The position numbers and the translations under genes are program-made. Below are positions 19,740-31,160 of a DNA stretch of 64,000 bases, piece after piece (the first letter of the stretch is position 1; each line of letters starts with the position of its first letter). Origin of the DNA: Lodderomyces elongisporus (taxonomy: Eukaryota > Ascomycota > Pichiomycetes > Serinales > Debaryomycetaceae); NCBI RefSeq assembly GCF_030384665.1, contig NC_083675.1, forward strand, positions 124,001 through 188,000. The letters are read 5' to 3'. The notes under the pieces are model-generated. The model made no database searches. It was given only the letters and a program-made list of their open reading frames with translations, and had not been told where the DNA came from.

Positions 19740-21269
19740 TATGTGTGTGTGTGTTTATATGTGATATATATGTGTTGGAGATAAAAACTCTAGTGAAAAA
19801 GATGAAAATGAATTGTAATGGTGTGTTGTATCGCAATTTCAAAAAAATCGTTGAATGTTAAAAAATTTGAGTGCGGAAGAGAGTTTGTGAGTGAGAGTGT
19901 GAGAAACTGTGTGAGTGTGTGACTATGATACAGCCGGTGCTACCATGTGAGTGGCACTTGACATATCACTTACTAATCTGTTCAACATCATTTGGTTTTC
20001 GTTTATTAATGTTCTTACTAATATTACTACCATCACATTTACTAAAGCTACAAGTAATGAGGTGGCGACACATAATAATGTCTCAGATACATTCTGTTCA
20101 TTTCGTTTATAAGAGTATTTACTTTGTTTTCCTTCTTTATTTTTTTATTCTTTCTTCTTTTTTTTTATTTCTTTTGGCGTGCTGATGTGTAAAGATTGAA
20201 CTACTATTGTTCCTCGACGTGTATCCCACTTCTTGCCACTGTCGCACACGATACTTGTGACGCGACATTTGTCAGTGAGAGAGGTGTGTGTGAGAGAGAG
20301 GAGAAGAATCGAATGTGTGTGTATGTGTAAAGAAGACATCGCTGTATGCAGAATCTAGAAATTTCTATCGAAGTAGTAAGCACTTACGTAAGCTTTTCTA
20401 ATTTTGGCTATGTAATACAATATATTATATTACTTGTCACGTGAGCTGCGATACTCGGAGTTGAAGTACTCTCACATACCTGGACTATGTTTATAAAAGG
20501 CCAAAAGTAAAAACTTCAACAAAAGTTAGAGAATGCTAGAAAATGTTATAAAGTCATTAAGAATTCTTTTTTGTTAGTTTCAATTTGTAATACATGATAA
20601 AAATCTGAGTTTATACTTTGAGTTGAGAACGAAAAAAAAAGAGTCTACACTTTTTCAATTTATCTATTTTTTTTGGTTCAAGTTTCACTCCAAAATTTTG
20701 GGTCTTTTCGAACGAAGGAAAAGTGCAAAAATTCAGTTTCGGTGACTACAAAAAAAAGCAACTTCTATTCTCGATTATTTACACCACCTTTTCTTCCTCT
20801 CCTCCATTCTTTTCCTCTAGATTCAATTGGCTCGTCAATGTATCCACTTCTTCCCTTCCCCAACTCTCAATTATACCCAGAGTTTGAACAAACTAGTATA
20901 ATCAGGAATAAAGAAACAAAAAAACAACAACATAGCTATTGTTTATTGTGTAACATGTGGCCACAAAAATCTATGCGGTAAAGATCGGAGAACAAAACCA
21001 AACACAACAACAAAAACAACAACCCAAAAAAAAAGAAAAGGAAAAAAAAAATATGTAGATGTGCGGATACAAAGAGGGTTAAGCGCGGGGAGGAAAATAA
21101 GAGTCAATATCTTGCATCAATATAGATAAATCTGTCGTATAAAGGAATTAATACCCATATATGATTATACACATGTGTAAAAAAAAGTGTACACTTTTGA
21201 CCCATATACAAGTCGAGTAGAACAGAAAGGAATTGGAAACTCTACAACCAGATAAAAAAAAACTCTTCC
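19740..21269. other. Long divergent promoter, UBC4 / zinc-cluster factor
   Basis: No supported gene in 1.5 kb. GT- and GTGA-rich stretches lie at about 19743-19790 and 19870-19925. A CACGTGA E-box-like motif is at about 20437-20443 and A-rich tracts lie at about 21000-21055. A frame at 20673-20981 has no ATG-driven conserved content and was left out. Confidence 0.5.
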
Positions 21270-23939
21270 ATGCTAGTGACATTCAAATCAAGATCTGAGA
21301 GCAGCCGACAGAAGGAGGTTGATAACTCTAGCAATTCTGGCAATTCTGGCAATTGTGGCAATTCCGGCAATTCTGGTTCCTCCACATCAAAACTCGTATC
21401 AGCACCATCAAAGACTTTTGCTCCAACAAAAACAAGCCGAGATTACGCTATCGCCAACGAAGCAAAATTCAAGATTCTGAAACCAACTGCTACAACATCA
21501 GCAGGGAATACCACTACTTCACCTGTTTCGTACCAAGTCCCGCAAACAAACAGCATACCTCCGGGCTCGATGAAAACAATAAACACCCCAAATGACCTCT
21601 ACAAGTTCAAAGAAAACGGCAGGTCGCGATATGGGTGTCTCACATGCAAAGTACGGAAAAAGAAGTGCGATGAAATAATGCCGGTATGTTCAGCTTGCTC
21701 ACGGCTAAATAAAAAATGTTATTACGTTGACCGTGATACAATGACCCAAGAGGAAATAAGGGTTTTAAGGGAAAAAGTGCAGATGGAGGAGAGTACGCAA
21801 AAAGTACGCAAACGGAAGGGGAAAGTGAAAACCAATGCTAGTTTACCGAGTCGAATAGATAAGCAGGTTGTTACAGACTTGCTTAATAAAGAAATACACC
21901 GACCTCCATCATCAACGAACTCGTCTTCTTCTCCGAGCCTTGCCCATTCTCCGCCACCATTACCTCCTCCTCCTCCTCCAACAATGCAGCCAACACACAC
22001 AACAGCATCAACGTCGACATCACCGTCGCCATTCGTTCAGGGGCCATTCAAAGTATCAACACCTACTTCTGATTTACGGTCGACAAACTCGCCCACGGCT
22101 TATCATTTGGCAGGACTCAACTCGCCGACGATACAAAGCTTGATGAATCCAATAGATGAGCAAGCGGAGCCAAATACGGTTGAAGCAATTGTACCGGAAA
22201 CCAATTCTTTGGATAAACAAACCTTACAAAACCCACATCCAGATTCAAAAGCGTTGACATCAAAACTTCAACAGGATCCATTAAGCCCATTTATGCTCCA
22301 TGATGAACTATCCTCACCATCATCATTCCTCAATTTGTTACGAGACATGACCCAGTCACGGTCAAAGAGTGGTCACTCTGAGTCAGATCATCATCATAAG
22401 AACACTAGCAACCAACGTAACAAAGCCAACCAGCCTCAAGAAGATGATGAGCTCAAACGATTTATGCAATCGCCAGTACTATCGCTAATGATGAACCCTA
22501 ATGAATCAGGTAACAGTCATCATGAGCTCACGCATACTCATGGCCATGGTCATAATTATAATAACGATCACGATAACGATAACTTTCACAACAATTTTAA
22601 TACCCTAAGGTTTTCCAATTCATACGCAGACCTTATATCGACTTTAACTTCTCATTTCACACCTGATCCACAGCCACCGCCATTGCATATACCTGAATTA
22701 ACAGACCCAACTTATAAATACTTGTACAACTATTACGTTGATGTGGTGGCCAACAAGATATCGATTTCCCCCGATGAATCAAACTCATTCCAACACGTCA
22801 TCTTACCATTGGCACAAAAAGACCAAGGTGTATTATACGCTGTCTTGGCCTGGGCTGCATATCAGCTCGGAGGAGACTGGCAAGACGAAGCCGAAAAATT
22901 TGTTAAAAAAGCCGTTCTGCATTTTCGTAAAGGCATAGGAAGCGGCATAGGATACGAGGATCGTCAAACCGTTATCAACAAATTTGCCTTGATATTGACA
23001 TTAATTGGCGCCGAGATTTGTAACGGAGACGTTAAACGATGGTCGGTCTACTTAAATTGGGGCTGGAAATTGCTCGAGTCCAATGGCGGTATTGCAAATT
23101 TTAACCTGACGAAAGAAGAACACTGGTTAATTACAAATTTTGCATATCATGATTTATTGGCAAGTCCGACGTGTGATAGAGGCACTTATTACTCTCCATT
23201 GATTTATGACCAGATATTCGATGATAAGCAAGGGTTTCTTAGTGGTCAGTTGCATCCACTAACTGGTGTTGCCAAGAGATTATTTAGGTTGATTGGTGAA
23301 ATAAATACACTATTATCCACGAGCAGGAAACAATTAAAGCAATATTACGAAAGAGGGATACACGACAGTATAGAGAGATACTCACCAATGGACGAAGAGC
23401 TCAGCAGTGAGTTTGGCTCGGAGACAAGCGATCACGGAAAAGCAGCAAGGCTTTTGGCAGATGTGGTGGCAAAAGCTAAAGAAATCGAAACTGAGATAGA
23501 GAACGCCAAACCCGACCGTAGCGACTTGAACAATTTATCCGATCGTGATTTAGAACTTCAACTAACATTGTTTGTTGCTTTCCAATCAAGTGCAAAGCTT
23601 TTTTTGAGAGAATCTGTGTTGAGGTGCAATCCATCACAAATCGAGTCGCAATTGATTAATAACGATCTTATCAAGTGTTTAGATATTTTGATTGGCACTT
23701 CAGTCCAAGCATCATTAGTGTTTCCAGTATTCATCTCTGGAATACATTGTGTTTCCAAACACGATCGCCAATTAATGTTGCAAAGAGTGAATAGCTTTAT
23801 TCAAAACTATGGTATGTACAATGTTCACAGAGTGAAGGACGTGATGGAACGTATTTGGAAAGAAAATGAGAGAGGGAACGATGTTCTTGACTGGCACGAG
23901 ATGTTGAATGAACTAGGTTGGGACTTGAACTTTGCCTGA
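21270..23939 (+). CDS. Zn(II)2Cys6 fungal transcription factor
   Basis: Sequence-specific transcription regulator of the fungal zinc-cluster class, 889 residues. The N-terminus has an (SGN)n repeat (residues about 22-37, from 9-bp tandem units). The zinc cluster lies at 123-150 with spacing C-x2-C-x6-C-x6-C-x2-C-x6-C (CLTCKVRKKKCDEIMPVC, SACSRLNKKC). A basic linker follows (KVRKRKGKVK), then a long Ser/Thr/Pro/His-rich disordered middle. The C-terminal half (about 470-889) looks like the fungal-specific domain of the PF11951 type: YKYLYNYYVDVVANKIS, GVLYAVLAWAAYQLGGDW, then YLNWGWKLLE and WLITNFAYHDLLAS. That arrangement is shared with Uga3- and Lys14-like regulators, but I cannot assign an ortholog or a target pathway. 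The promoter is long. Confidence 0.9.
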   Translation: MLVTFKSRSESSRQKEVDNSSNSGNSGNCGNSGNSGSSTSKLVSAPSKTFAPTKTSRDYAIANEAKFKILKPTATTSAGNTTTSPVSYQVPQTNSIPPGSMKTINTPNDLYKFKENGRSRYGCLTCKVRKKKCDEIMPVCSACSRLNKKCYYVDRDTMTQEEIRVLREKVQMEESTQKVRKRKGKVKTNASLPSRIDKQVVTDLLNKEIHRPPSSTNSSSSPSLAHSPPPLPPPPPPTMQPTHTTASTSTSPSPFVQGPFKVSTPTSDLRSTNSPTAYHLAGLNSPTIQSLMNPIDEQAEPNTVEAIVPETNSLDKQTLQNPHPDSKALTSKLQQDPLSPFMLHDELSSPSSFLNLLRDMTQSRSKSGHSESDHHHKNTSNQRNKANQPQEDDELKRFMQSPVLSLMMNPNESGNSHHELTHTHGHGHNYNNDHDNDNFHNNFNTLRFSNSYADLISTLTSHFTPDPQPPPLHIPELTDPTYKYLYNYYVDVVANKISISPDESNSFQHVILPLAQKDQGVLYAVLAWAAYQLGGDWQDEAEKFVKKAVLHFRKGIGSGIGYEDRQTVINKFALILTLIGAEICNGDVKRWSVYLNWGWKLLESNGGIANFNLTKEEHWLITNFAYHDLLASPTCDRGTYYSPLIYDQIFDDKQGFLSGQLHPLTGVAKRLFRLIGEINTLLSTSRKQLKQYYERGIHDSIERYSPMDEELSSEFGSETSDHGKAARLLADVVAKAKEIETEIENAKPDRSDLNNLSDRDLELQLTLFVAFQSSAKLFLRESVLRCNPSQIESQLINNDLIKCLDILIGTSVQASLVFPVFISGIHCVSKHDRQLMLQRVNSFIQNYGMYNVHRVKDVMERIWKENERGNDVLDWHEMLNELGWDLNFA

Positions 23940-24453
23940 AAAAGGTTAAAAAGAAAAATGCAAACCTCGAGTTAAATTATAATATAGAATAAATTCTTCA
24001 GCCAATGTTAAATATGATTTTCCTTTTAACCAATCTCTTTATTGCTTGTTTCTTCCTGAAGTCTGTATTTTTTTTATATTCACTTCGGAAACAACATCAA
24101 ACAATGAAAACGTAAAGTATACTCAAGTGTAAAATAGATTTGGGAAATATAAACTATGCTACCAATTGATGCTCAACACCACGTGACCTTTTTCTCTCTC
24201 ATCGCTCTTTTTTTTTTTTTTTTCCTTCTCTTCTCCTTTCTTGAAAATTTCAAATTTGGCTAGCTCTTCTCCTTCACGAAGATGGGCAAAAAAGGAAAAA
24301 AAAAACTTCCAAAAAAGAAGCTAGAGTATAGAGTGGATTTTTGAAATACTGCAAATTCCTACCTAAATACAATTCTTCACCACCTTTCTCACACCCACAC
24401 CCACATCTATACTTATTCTTATTCACACTTCAACCCCCTTTTTTTTTTGAATC
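23940..24453. other. NOP56 promoter spacer
   Basis: No gene. A poly-T run lies at about 24208-24224. Ribosome-biogenesis motifs are annotated separately. CA-rich leader sequence precedes the NOP56 ATG. Confidence 0.5.
24180..24252 (+). promoter_or_regulatory. Ribosome-biogenesis promoter motifs (CACGTGAC, PAC, RRPE)
   Basis: CACGTGAC starts at 24180. CTCATCGC at 24198-24205 is the reverse of the PAC core GCGATGAG. TGAAAATTTCA at 24242-24252 is an RRPE-like element. PAC plus RRPE upstream of ribosome-assembly genes is established in yeasts, and NOP56 is such a gene. The ATG lies about 200 bp downstream. Confidence 0.7.
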
Positions 24454-25968
24454 ATGGCTGGATTAGACTACCTTCTTTTTGAGGAGGCCGCAGGATATGC
24501 CATTTTTAAAGTGACTATACAACAAGATGTTGTTGCTTCGAAATCAAAAGAAGTGCAAGAAGCTTCGAATGACTTGGCCAAGTTTTCCAAAATGATTGAG
24601 CTTGTATCTTTTGCACCATTCAAAGGTGCAGCACAAGCCTTGGAAAATGCCAACGATATCTCTGAAGGTTTAGTATCCGAATACTTGAAAGAAGTTCTTC
24701 AACACAATTTACCAAAAACCACCAAAAAGATCAGTTTGGGTGTCTCGGACAAGAACTTGGGTCCTTCCATCAAGGAAATTTTCCCCAACGTTGATGTCTT
24801 GTCTAATGAAACAGTACAAGATTTCCTTAGAGGTATCAGAGTGTTTGGTCCTAAATTATTCAAGGACTTGCACGATGGTGATTTGGAAAGAGCACAATTG
24901 GGTTTAGGTCACGCTTTTTCAAGAGCCAAGGTTAAGTTCTCCGTGCAGAAAAACGATAACCATATTATTCAAGCCATTGCACTTTTGGACCAATTGGACA
25001 AGGATATCAATACTTTTTCAATGAGAGTTAAGGAATGGTACGGTTGGCACTTTCCTGAGTTGGCCAAGATTGTGCCTGATAACTACCAATTTGCCAGATT
25101 AGTATTATACATCAAGGACAAGTCTAACCTCACAGAAGAAGATCTCCATGATGTTGCAGCTATTCTCAATGATGACTCTGGTGTTGCACAAAGAGTTATT
25201 GACAATGCCAAGATCTCTATGGGTCAAGATGTTAGTGAACAAGATATGCAAAACGTTATCACTTTTGCCCAAAGAGTTGTAAGCTTAACTGAATACAGAC
25301 AACAATTGTACAAATACCTCACAGACAAGATGCACACCGTTGCACCAAATTTGTCGACATTGATTGGAGAAGTTGTTGGTGCTAGATTAATTTCACATGC
25401 CGGTTCATTAACCAATCTTTCCAAACAAGCCGCATCTACTGTGCAGATATTGGGTGCTGAAAAAGCTTTGTTCAGGGCTTTGAAGACAAAGGGTAACACA
25501 CCAAAATACGGTTTGATCTACCATTCGTCATTTATTGGCAAAGCTGGTGCAAAGAATAAGGGTAGAATCTCGAGGTATTTGGCCAACAAGTGTTCTATTG
25601 CTTCCAGGATAGATAACTACAGTGACGAGCCAACCACTGCATTTGGTGAAGTGTTGAAGAAACAAGTTGAGGACCGTTTGAAATTCTACGACACTGGATC
25701 AAAACCAATGAAAAACTCAGATGCTATTAAGGCTGCTTTGGCATTGAATGCATCCGATTTAGTTGGTGAAGATGCTGTGATGGAAGACGCCGAGGCTGAG
25801 GTTGAGGAATCATCGAAGGAGAAGAAAGACAAGAAGGAGAAGAAGGAGAAGAAGGAAAAGAAGGAAAAGAAAGAGAAGAAAGACAAAAAAGAAAAGAAGG
25901 AGAAAAAGAGAAAGTCAGATGACGGAGAAGAGAGCCCTAAGAAGAAGAAAAAGAAGACAAAGGATTAG
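24454..25968 (+). CDS. NOP56: Box C/D snoRNP core protein Nop56
   Basis: Nucleolar core protein of box C/D snoRNPs that guide 2'-O-methylation and processing of pre-rRNA. It has 504 residues. The Nop5 N-terminal domain begins MAGLDYLLFEEAAGYAIFKV. The middle carries a coiled-coil/NOSIC region (about 160-290, VKEWYGWHFPELAKIV). The RNA-binding Nop domain (about 290-410) contains GAEKALFRALKTKGNTPKYG and then SRYLANKCSIASRIDNY. The tail is a tandem Lys/Glu/Asp run (KKEKK/KKDKK), typical of Nop56 and Nop58. Opening with LLFEEAAGYA and lacking the Nop58 start points to Nop56. I saw no in-frame CTG codon, in keeping with CTG avoidance in conserved genes of this clade. Confidence 0.96.
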   Translation: MAGLDYLLFEEAAGYAIFKVTIQQDVVASKSKEVQEASNDLAKFSKMIELVSFAPFKGAAQALENANDISEGLVSEYLKEVLQHNLPKTTKKISLGVSDKNLGPSIKEIFPNVDVLSNETVQDFLRGIRVFGPKLFKDLHDGDLERAQLGLGHAFSRAKVKFSVQKNDNHIIQAIALLDQLDKDINTFSMRVKEWYGWHFPELAKIVPDNYQFARLVLYIKDKSNLTEEDLHDVAAILNDDSGVAQRVIDNAKISMGQDVSEQDMQNVITFAQRVVSLTEYRQQLYKYLTDKMHTVAPNLSTLIGEVVGARLISHAGSLTNLSKQAASTVQILGAEKALFRALKTKGNTPKYGLIYHSSFIGKAGAKNKGRISRYLANKCSIASRIDNYSDEPTTAFGEVLKKQVEDRLKFYDTGSKPMKNSDAIKAALALNASDLVGEDAVMEDAEAEVEESSKEKKDKKEKKEKKEKKEKKEKKDKKEKKEKKRKSDDGEESPKKKKKKTKD

Positions 25969-26486
25969 ATTGGGTTAGATAAGAATGATTAGCTCTAGCT
26001 TTTCTTTTTATTTTTCTATTTTTTTTTCTAAACTTCAACTTTTATTTTACAGCTCTATATAACTTTGTATATTACAATTCTTAAATGCACGGCAAATTCA
26101 AATTTTCAGATAATCAAGGAAACAAAGAGGCGAGGAGGTGGGGGGGGGGGGGGGAAGAAGCAGAGGAGAAAAGACTAAAAAGTTAATGAAAATGAAATTT
26201 TGGGAATGGAAGTAATGAAACAAAGAAGGAACGGGTTATCATTAGTACTTACCATTTCGTTGGTAGATTACAAAACTCTAGCTATATCCTTGTCAATTAT
26301 TTCAATATTTAGTTGTACCTTTTAGCTAGCAATATTAGCAGGCTACAAGTATAAAGGATCAATTTATTTTTATTTGCAAGCAAGCCCCCACCATTATTAG
26401 TAGCAGCTACAGCAATAGCAGCCGTAACAGCAGTAACAGTAGTCCCAATACCATCTTCATCACACTCAACGTCTAACTTTGTTTGT
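25969..26486. other. Convergent spacer with 15-G tract
   Basis: No gene. A run of 15 G lies at 26140-26154, beside purine-rich AG sequence. A CAG/TAG-rich run lies at about 26400-26440 near the 3' end of the perilipin-like gene. Confidence 0.6.
26140..26154 (+). repeat. Poly-G tract (15)
   Basis: Fifteen consecutive G in an otherwise AT-rich spacer, directly preceded by GAGGAGGT. Confidence 0.9.
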
Positions 26487-27368
26487 TTATTTTGCTTTCT
26501 CCTTCCCATTTGCCCTTCCTGCATCTATATCTTTCTCCTTGTCTTTGTCTTTCTCCTTTACGTCGCTTTTTCCTTCTCTTGAAATTAAATTGCCCATAAG
26601 TTTAAATGTTCTAGCAAACTCGTTTGTGTGTGCATCTTGTGCGTTAGTTTCCTTGGGTTTTGCATAGTGTTCACTTGTAATATTTCCGCTATCCTCACTA
26701 TTCTCACCATTTTCATCAATTTCACCATTCTCACCATTTTCATTTTCCAAGTTTGCATTGGGGTTAGCTTGACTTGCCGCTATTTCTTCAACTGTGATTT
26801 CCTCTTTGTATATCATATGCTGAAACCCTTGTTTTGCGTCAGCAAGTTTGGTTACTGTGGGCTCAATGACATTTTTATTCATTGGTTCCACAATTGTGCG
26901 ATTTACAGTTGCATTAACGTCTTGCAACTTATGTTGCAAACTATCTACTGCAGCAATAACGGGCACGGTGACTGGGTCAGTGATGTCTCGGCTCTCAATG
27001 GTTTGCAAAGTAGGTACCCAATTGTCCAATGTGTCCAACATTGAGTTGGACAAACGATCACTTGTCTCGATAACATATTTGAACGGTTGAAAGGAGCGGA
27101 TGAAATGCACGGTGTTTTTGCTGGTGTTGAGAACAATATCGCCTCCGGGCACCCAATGTATAGCGTCTGCTCCAGTCTTGACTAGCGGATAGTTTCTCAA
27201 ATGAGAAGGTGTAAGCAATTTTGGAGGACTTATCAGTTGAGCAACTTGTGTAGGGTTAGACTCTCTTGGTGAGTTTGGCGAGTTTGGTGAATTTGGAGTA
27301 TTTGGCGAGTGTGCCGTTCCGTTGGCTTTTGACCTATGGGAAGCGGAGGTGTCTTCAGTGTTTGTCAT
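26487..27368 (-). CDS. Perilipin-like lipid-droplet protein (Pln1/Pet10 type)
   Basis: 293 residues. The N-terminus is Ser/Pro/Asn-rich with an NSP tandem repeat (residues about 20-34, PNTPNSPNSPNSP). A PAT-like region follows (about 50-215): YPLVKTGADAIHWV, FKYVIETSDRLSNSMLDTLDNWVP and amphipathic segments with repeated Val/Asn/Pro (VNRTIVEPMNKNVIEPTV). An acidic Asn/Glu/Gly-rich run and a Lys-rich tail complete it. Fungal perilipin-like proteins have this layout of an anchor plus amphipathic repeats coating triacylglycerol droplets, and Candida parapsilosis has a known member. Assignment is by architecture, so confidence in the function is moderate. Confidence that this is a gene is high. 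Confidence 0.65.
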   Translation of the reverse strand: MTNTEDTSASHRSKANGTAHSPNTPNSPNSPNSPRESNPTQVAQLISPPKLLTPSHLRNYPLVKTGADAIHWVPGGDIVLNTSKNTVHFIRSFQPFKYVIETSDRLSNSMLDTLDNWVPTLQTIESRDITDPVTVPVIAAVDSLQHKLQDVNATVNRTIVEPMNKNVIEPTVTKLADAKQGFQHMIYKEEITVEEIAASQANPNANLENENGENGEIDENGENSEDSGNITSEHYAKPKETNAQDAHTNEFARTFKLMGNLISREGKSDVKEKDKDKEKDIDAGRANGKEKAK

Positions 27369-28182
27369 TTGTGTAAGTGAAATACGATATAATGGACTTG
27401 AAAGTGTCGAGTATGATTAGGAAGCAAACTAATAGCAGGAATAAGAATAGTTCAGGAATTTGTATCATGTACAGTACTCTTCTACACCCAACGAAAAGTG
27501 ATAAAGAAACTGGTTAGAATTTAAAAGTAACGGAAAGTGGACCTTATTTAAAGTTTTTTATAATGTTTAGAGAAACACAAAGTTTTTTTTTGTTCTTATT
27601 CTTTTCTTTATTGATATTTATTAGTTTGTAATTTTAGTGATATGATGGTTGCAAATGTGATAGGTATAAAAGTATTTGTAATTGTGTTTGTGTTTGTGTT
27701 TGTGTTTGTGTATATGCTTGGTGGGAAGGAAACAACTGCAATTTGTGTATGTAGAGATTGCTTTGGTTGCAAAAAAGCAAAAATCAAAAAGTTCAATTTA
27801 TACGTTATACATTTTTGTTATACCAACAATGAACTGAAAAAAAAACAAACTATTAAAAAATTTGAATTAAAACTAAACAACGTGTAGAAAGTCAATCTAA
27901 TAAAAACAAAAAACAAACTATTTTAAACATGTATATATGGCTTCTTTATTTTTTTCTTTTTTTCCTTCTTTTCTTATTCTCTTTTGTATTGAATAAATAT
28001 TGTAAATTCGAAGTTAAAATAAAGCAGACCAAAAAATACCTTTATTCGTTTCTTTGCAGCCAGCGCAAAAAAATCGAGTAAAAAAACTAATCTTTAAATC
28101 CAAGCAACTTTTGTAATTCGTTTCTTCGTAAAATTAAAATTTGGGGTAAAAAAAAAACACAGTAATGCTGTAAAGAATAAAG
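27369..28182. other. Spacer with GTGTTT repeats
   Basis: No supported gene in 0.8 kb. Tandem TTGTGT/TGTTTG hexamers lie at about 27680-27710. A-rich tracts lie near 27835 and 28075. It holds the promoter of the perilipin-like gene and the 3' side of the next minus-strand gene. Confidence 0.5.
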
Positions 28183-29217
28183 TTAGGCAAAGTTAAACTC
28201 GTAGGGAGTATATCCTTCATTGTCGGGTACTTCCAGCAGCACCTCCAGCAACACTTCCAGAAGCGCAAATTGAGGGTCAAAGTTTTCGTTTGCATATTCA
28301 TAGAGCATTTCATCAGACGACGAGCTAAGGTCAAAATATAAACCATTGGGTTTGTTGTTATCTTCAAATACGTTATCTCCGATTTCTTCCTTATAAATTG
28401 ATCTAGAAAAACTCAAACTTAAATTGGCATCACTAACAAGATCTAAGCGTGTTGAAGTGCTGCTTAGTGTTGGTGAGATTATTACACTGTTATCGGCATG
28501 ACATATTTTATGATCCTTAAATGGGGGGCACGTTTCTTGTAAGTGTTGGTCAATTGCCGATATAGCACCTTCAATATTTGTATCATAAACATCCAGGTTT
28601 GCAGTAATTTGAAAAGAGGCGGCAAATTCCACATCAGTATTTTCCACTATATGGTCTTTTTCCAATTTGACTGTTACCAATTTTGAGTTTGCTATTGCAC
28701 TTTTATTTTTATTCTCATTCTCATTTCCATTTTCATTTTCATTTTTATTTTTATTTCCATTTTCATTTTCATTTCTGTTTCTATTGTTATCTCTAATTTC
28801 TTGACCATAACATTCGAGAAATTCAGAGTGGCGGTTTGAATTTTGACGAGTGCAACCAACTACCAAAAGAGAATTACAACGAGAACCATATTCACTTGAT
28901 TCAGAACTACCATCATAGTTTAATGTTGTGGTTTGGTTATCAACTTCCTGATTATTATTATTCCCGTTTTTATTGAAACTTTGGTTCTGTTCAAGTTTTA
29001 TATTGTTGCATTTATTGGTGTTTTTTTTCTTTACATCAACAATATCTTTTGCCAAAACTTCATTGTTTGAAGTTAAAGTTGAAGTTGATCTAGTTAATGT
29101 TTTTCTCTTTTTTGAGCATTTTTTTACCACTTTAGTAGGTTTCCAAACCGCTTGTTGTTTCTTATTCTCTTTCAATTTTTGATTAAATTCAGTGTTGAGA
29201 CAGCCATCATTATCCTC

Positions 29218-29252
<35 letters not shown>

Positions 29253-30123
29253 GACTATAGTTCAATGTAAAACAATCATGGTTCAAGTGTTCTTCCTTTA
29301 CTTTCGAGCACATTATTAACTCATCGGTTCCGTTGCTTCTTAAATCGCTGGTCAAGATTGTTATGTATGCTTTATCTAAAAGTTTCCTTTCTTCTTCTTT
29401 GCCAACCATGTTGAGTAAGCCTGTATCTTCATTATCATGTTCATCATCTTGTTTTTTTCCACTCGTAATATTGAAATATAAGCGATCGTATATTGCGAGG
29501 TACAATATTTCCTTGAGAATGGATTGTATAATGGGTTTTTTAGCAAACATTCTTAAATCCACTTCGCGCAAGTCAAACTTGGGATGTCTCAATATATTGA
29601 TCAATACTTCAACCCTACCAAATTTATCCAAGTGGTCGGGTTCGATGTGGTTGACGTGTGGTGGCCACCACGATGGTCTCGACAAGTTGTAGTCACGGTA
29701 GGGGAACAATGCTTGTTTATAAGGTTCGATTATTTTGATCCAGGCTTTGGCTACTTCCTTGCATATTACTTGTGATAAGGAGTTGAACAAGTCGCGGTAT
29801 TGTTTGATTAGTGCTGTTGGGTGTTGGTGTTTGTAGATTTTTATGGTTCTCATTTGGCACAAGGTGGGTTTGATGGTGGCTAGGGTAGCACTACTCAACA
29901 CTTCTTTGATTCCCTCAACTTGTTTTTGGTTAAAGTGGGAGGAGTGGTGAATCTCGCATTCTGACGACACTGAATTGTGAAAGCAAGTGGTGGGGGAGGA
30001 GGTGGAAGAAGAGGAAGATAATGAGTGCATTGACTCCGTAAAGAGCATGAACTTTACTGATGATTGGTTTGATATTTGTCGAAGTAGATTCTGGAGGTCT
30101 GAAACAAGTTCTTGGTTATTCAT
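28183..30123 (-). CDS. Fungal DUF2841-like protein with polyGln and Asn-rich regions
   Basis: 646 residues from the ATG at 30123; the frame is open upstream to a TTG at 30165, which is not a likely start. A conserved block lies at about 75-215: HPTALIKQYRDLFNSLSQ, KEVAKAWIKIIEPYKQALFP, RPSWWPPHVNHIEPDHLDK and VEVLINILRHPKFDLREVDL. It resembles the fungal DUF2841 family as I know it, whose molecular role is not settled. The rest is low complexity: a Gln tract (about 29214-29252), Asn/Glu/Lys hexamer-derived repeats (about 28700-28790) and Leu/Glu/Val repeats near the end. A conserved N-terminal block, long disordered tail and very long upstream spacer fit a regulatory protein, but that is inference. 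Confidence 0.7.
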
Positions 30124-31123
30124 TGTTGTAAAAAAAAGTGTTTTGCCAATTCCAAGTTGTTGCAACTTTGGTGAATGTGTGACTGATACTGTGGTTTTTG
30201 TACTTATAGTTTTATATCTAGTAGTAGTAGTAGTAATAATAGTACTGGCATTGGACCATTTTTACTGGATTCAATGGGTTATTTATATATAAATTTCGTA
30301 TCTTCCTTCGTGTACCCCATCTTTTTCAAATCCTCTCCTCCCTCTCTTTTTTTTTTTTCTATTTTAAACCTGATGCAATATAACCAACCATTAGCATGTA
30401 CATTTCGTACCTGTAGCCTCTATTTGGCTACTCATTTATTTATCTATTTTTCTTTGCAAATGCAATATTGGTTGCAAAAACAAATAAATAAATAAATATA
30501 AAATTGAAATTAAAATAAAAATTGAAATTGAAATTGAAAATGAGAATAAATGTCCGTTTCTTTTTTTAATTAAATCTAGGCATACTATATTGTATTGTCT
30601 ATGTGTCTATGTGTTTAAACAAATCGTAAATACAAAACAATACTCAATGTTTTATAAAACCGCCCAATTTTTTTACACCTCCCCTTCCCCCACTCTCAAA
30701 CACCTTTTGGATCTTGCATTGCTTTCTCCTCGCGTAACATCTCCTTTCTCCTCTCACGACCAATTGACAACATCGATGATCCATCTCTAAATTCAAATAG
30801 GAACTTTTGTTTCGAGTCTCATCTATTTTTGTATAAACATGTTTCTTTTTTTTGTTTCTCCGCTTTCTCAACCAATATTCTTTGGTTATTATAGTGCGTG
30901 TGGAGTATACGAAATATTTATGCTACTCAATTCGATTTCCATGTTCTTTTTAGTAAAAGAAAAAAAGTGTTTGGAGGGGTGGGGAGGGGAGAGAGTGTGT
31001 GTAGATACAGTAGAGCTGATCAATATGTATATAGATATATTAATATGATGAATGTTTAATCTCCAACCTTCCCCCCCCTCCGCTCGGCTAAATCGTAACT
31101 ACTCTCGCTAGATATACGCTGCC

Positions 31124-31160
<37 letters not shown>

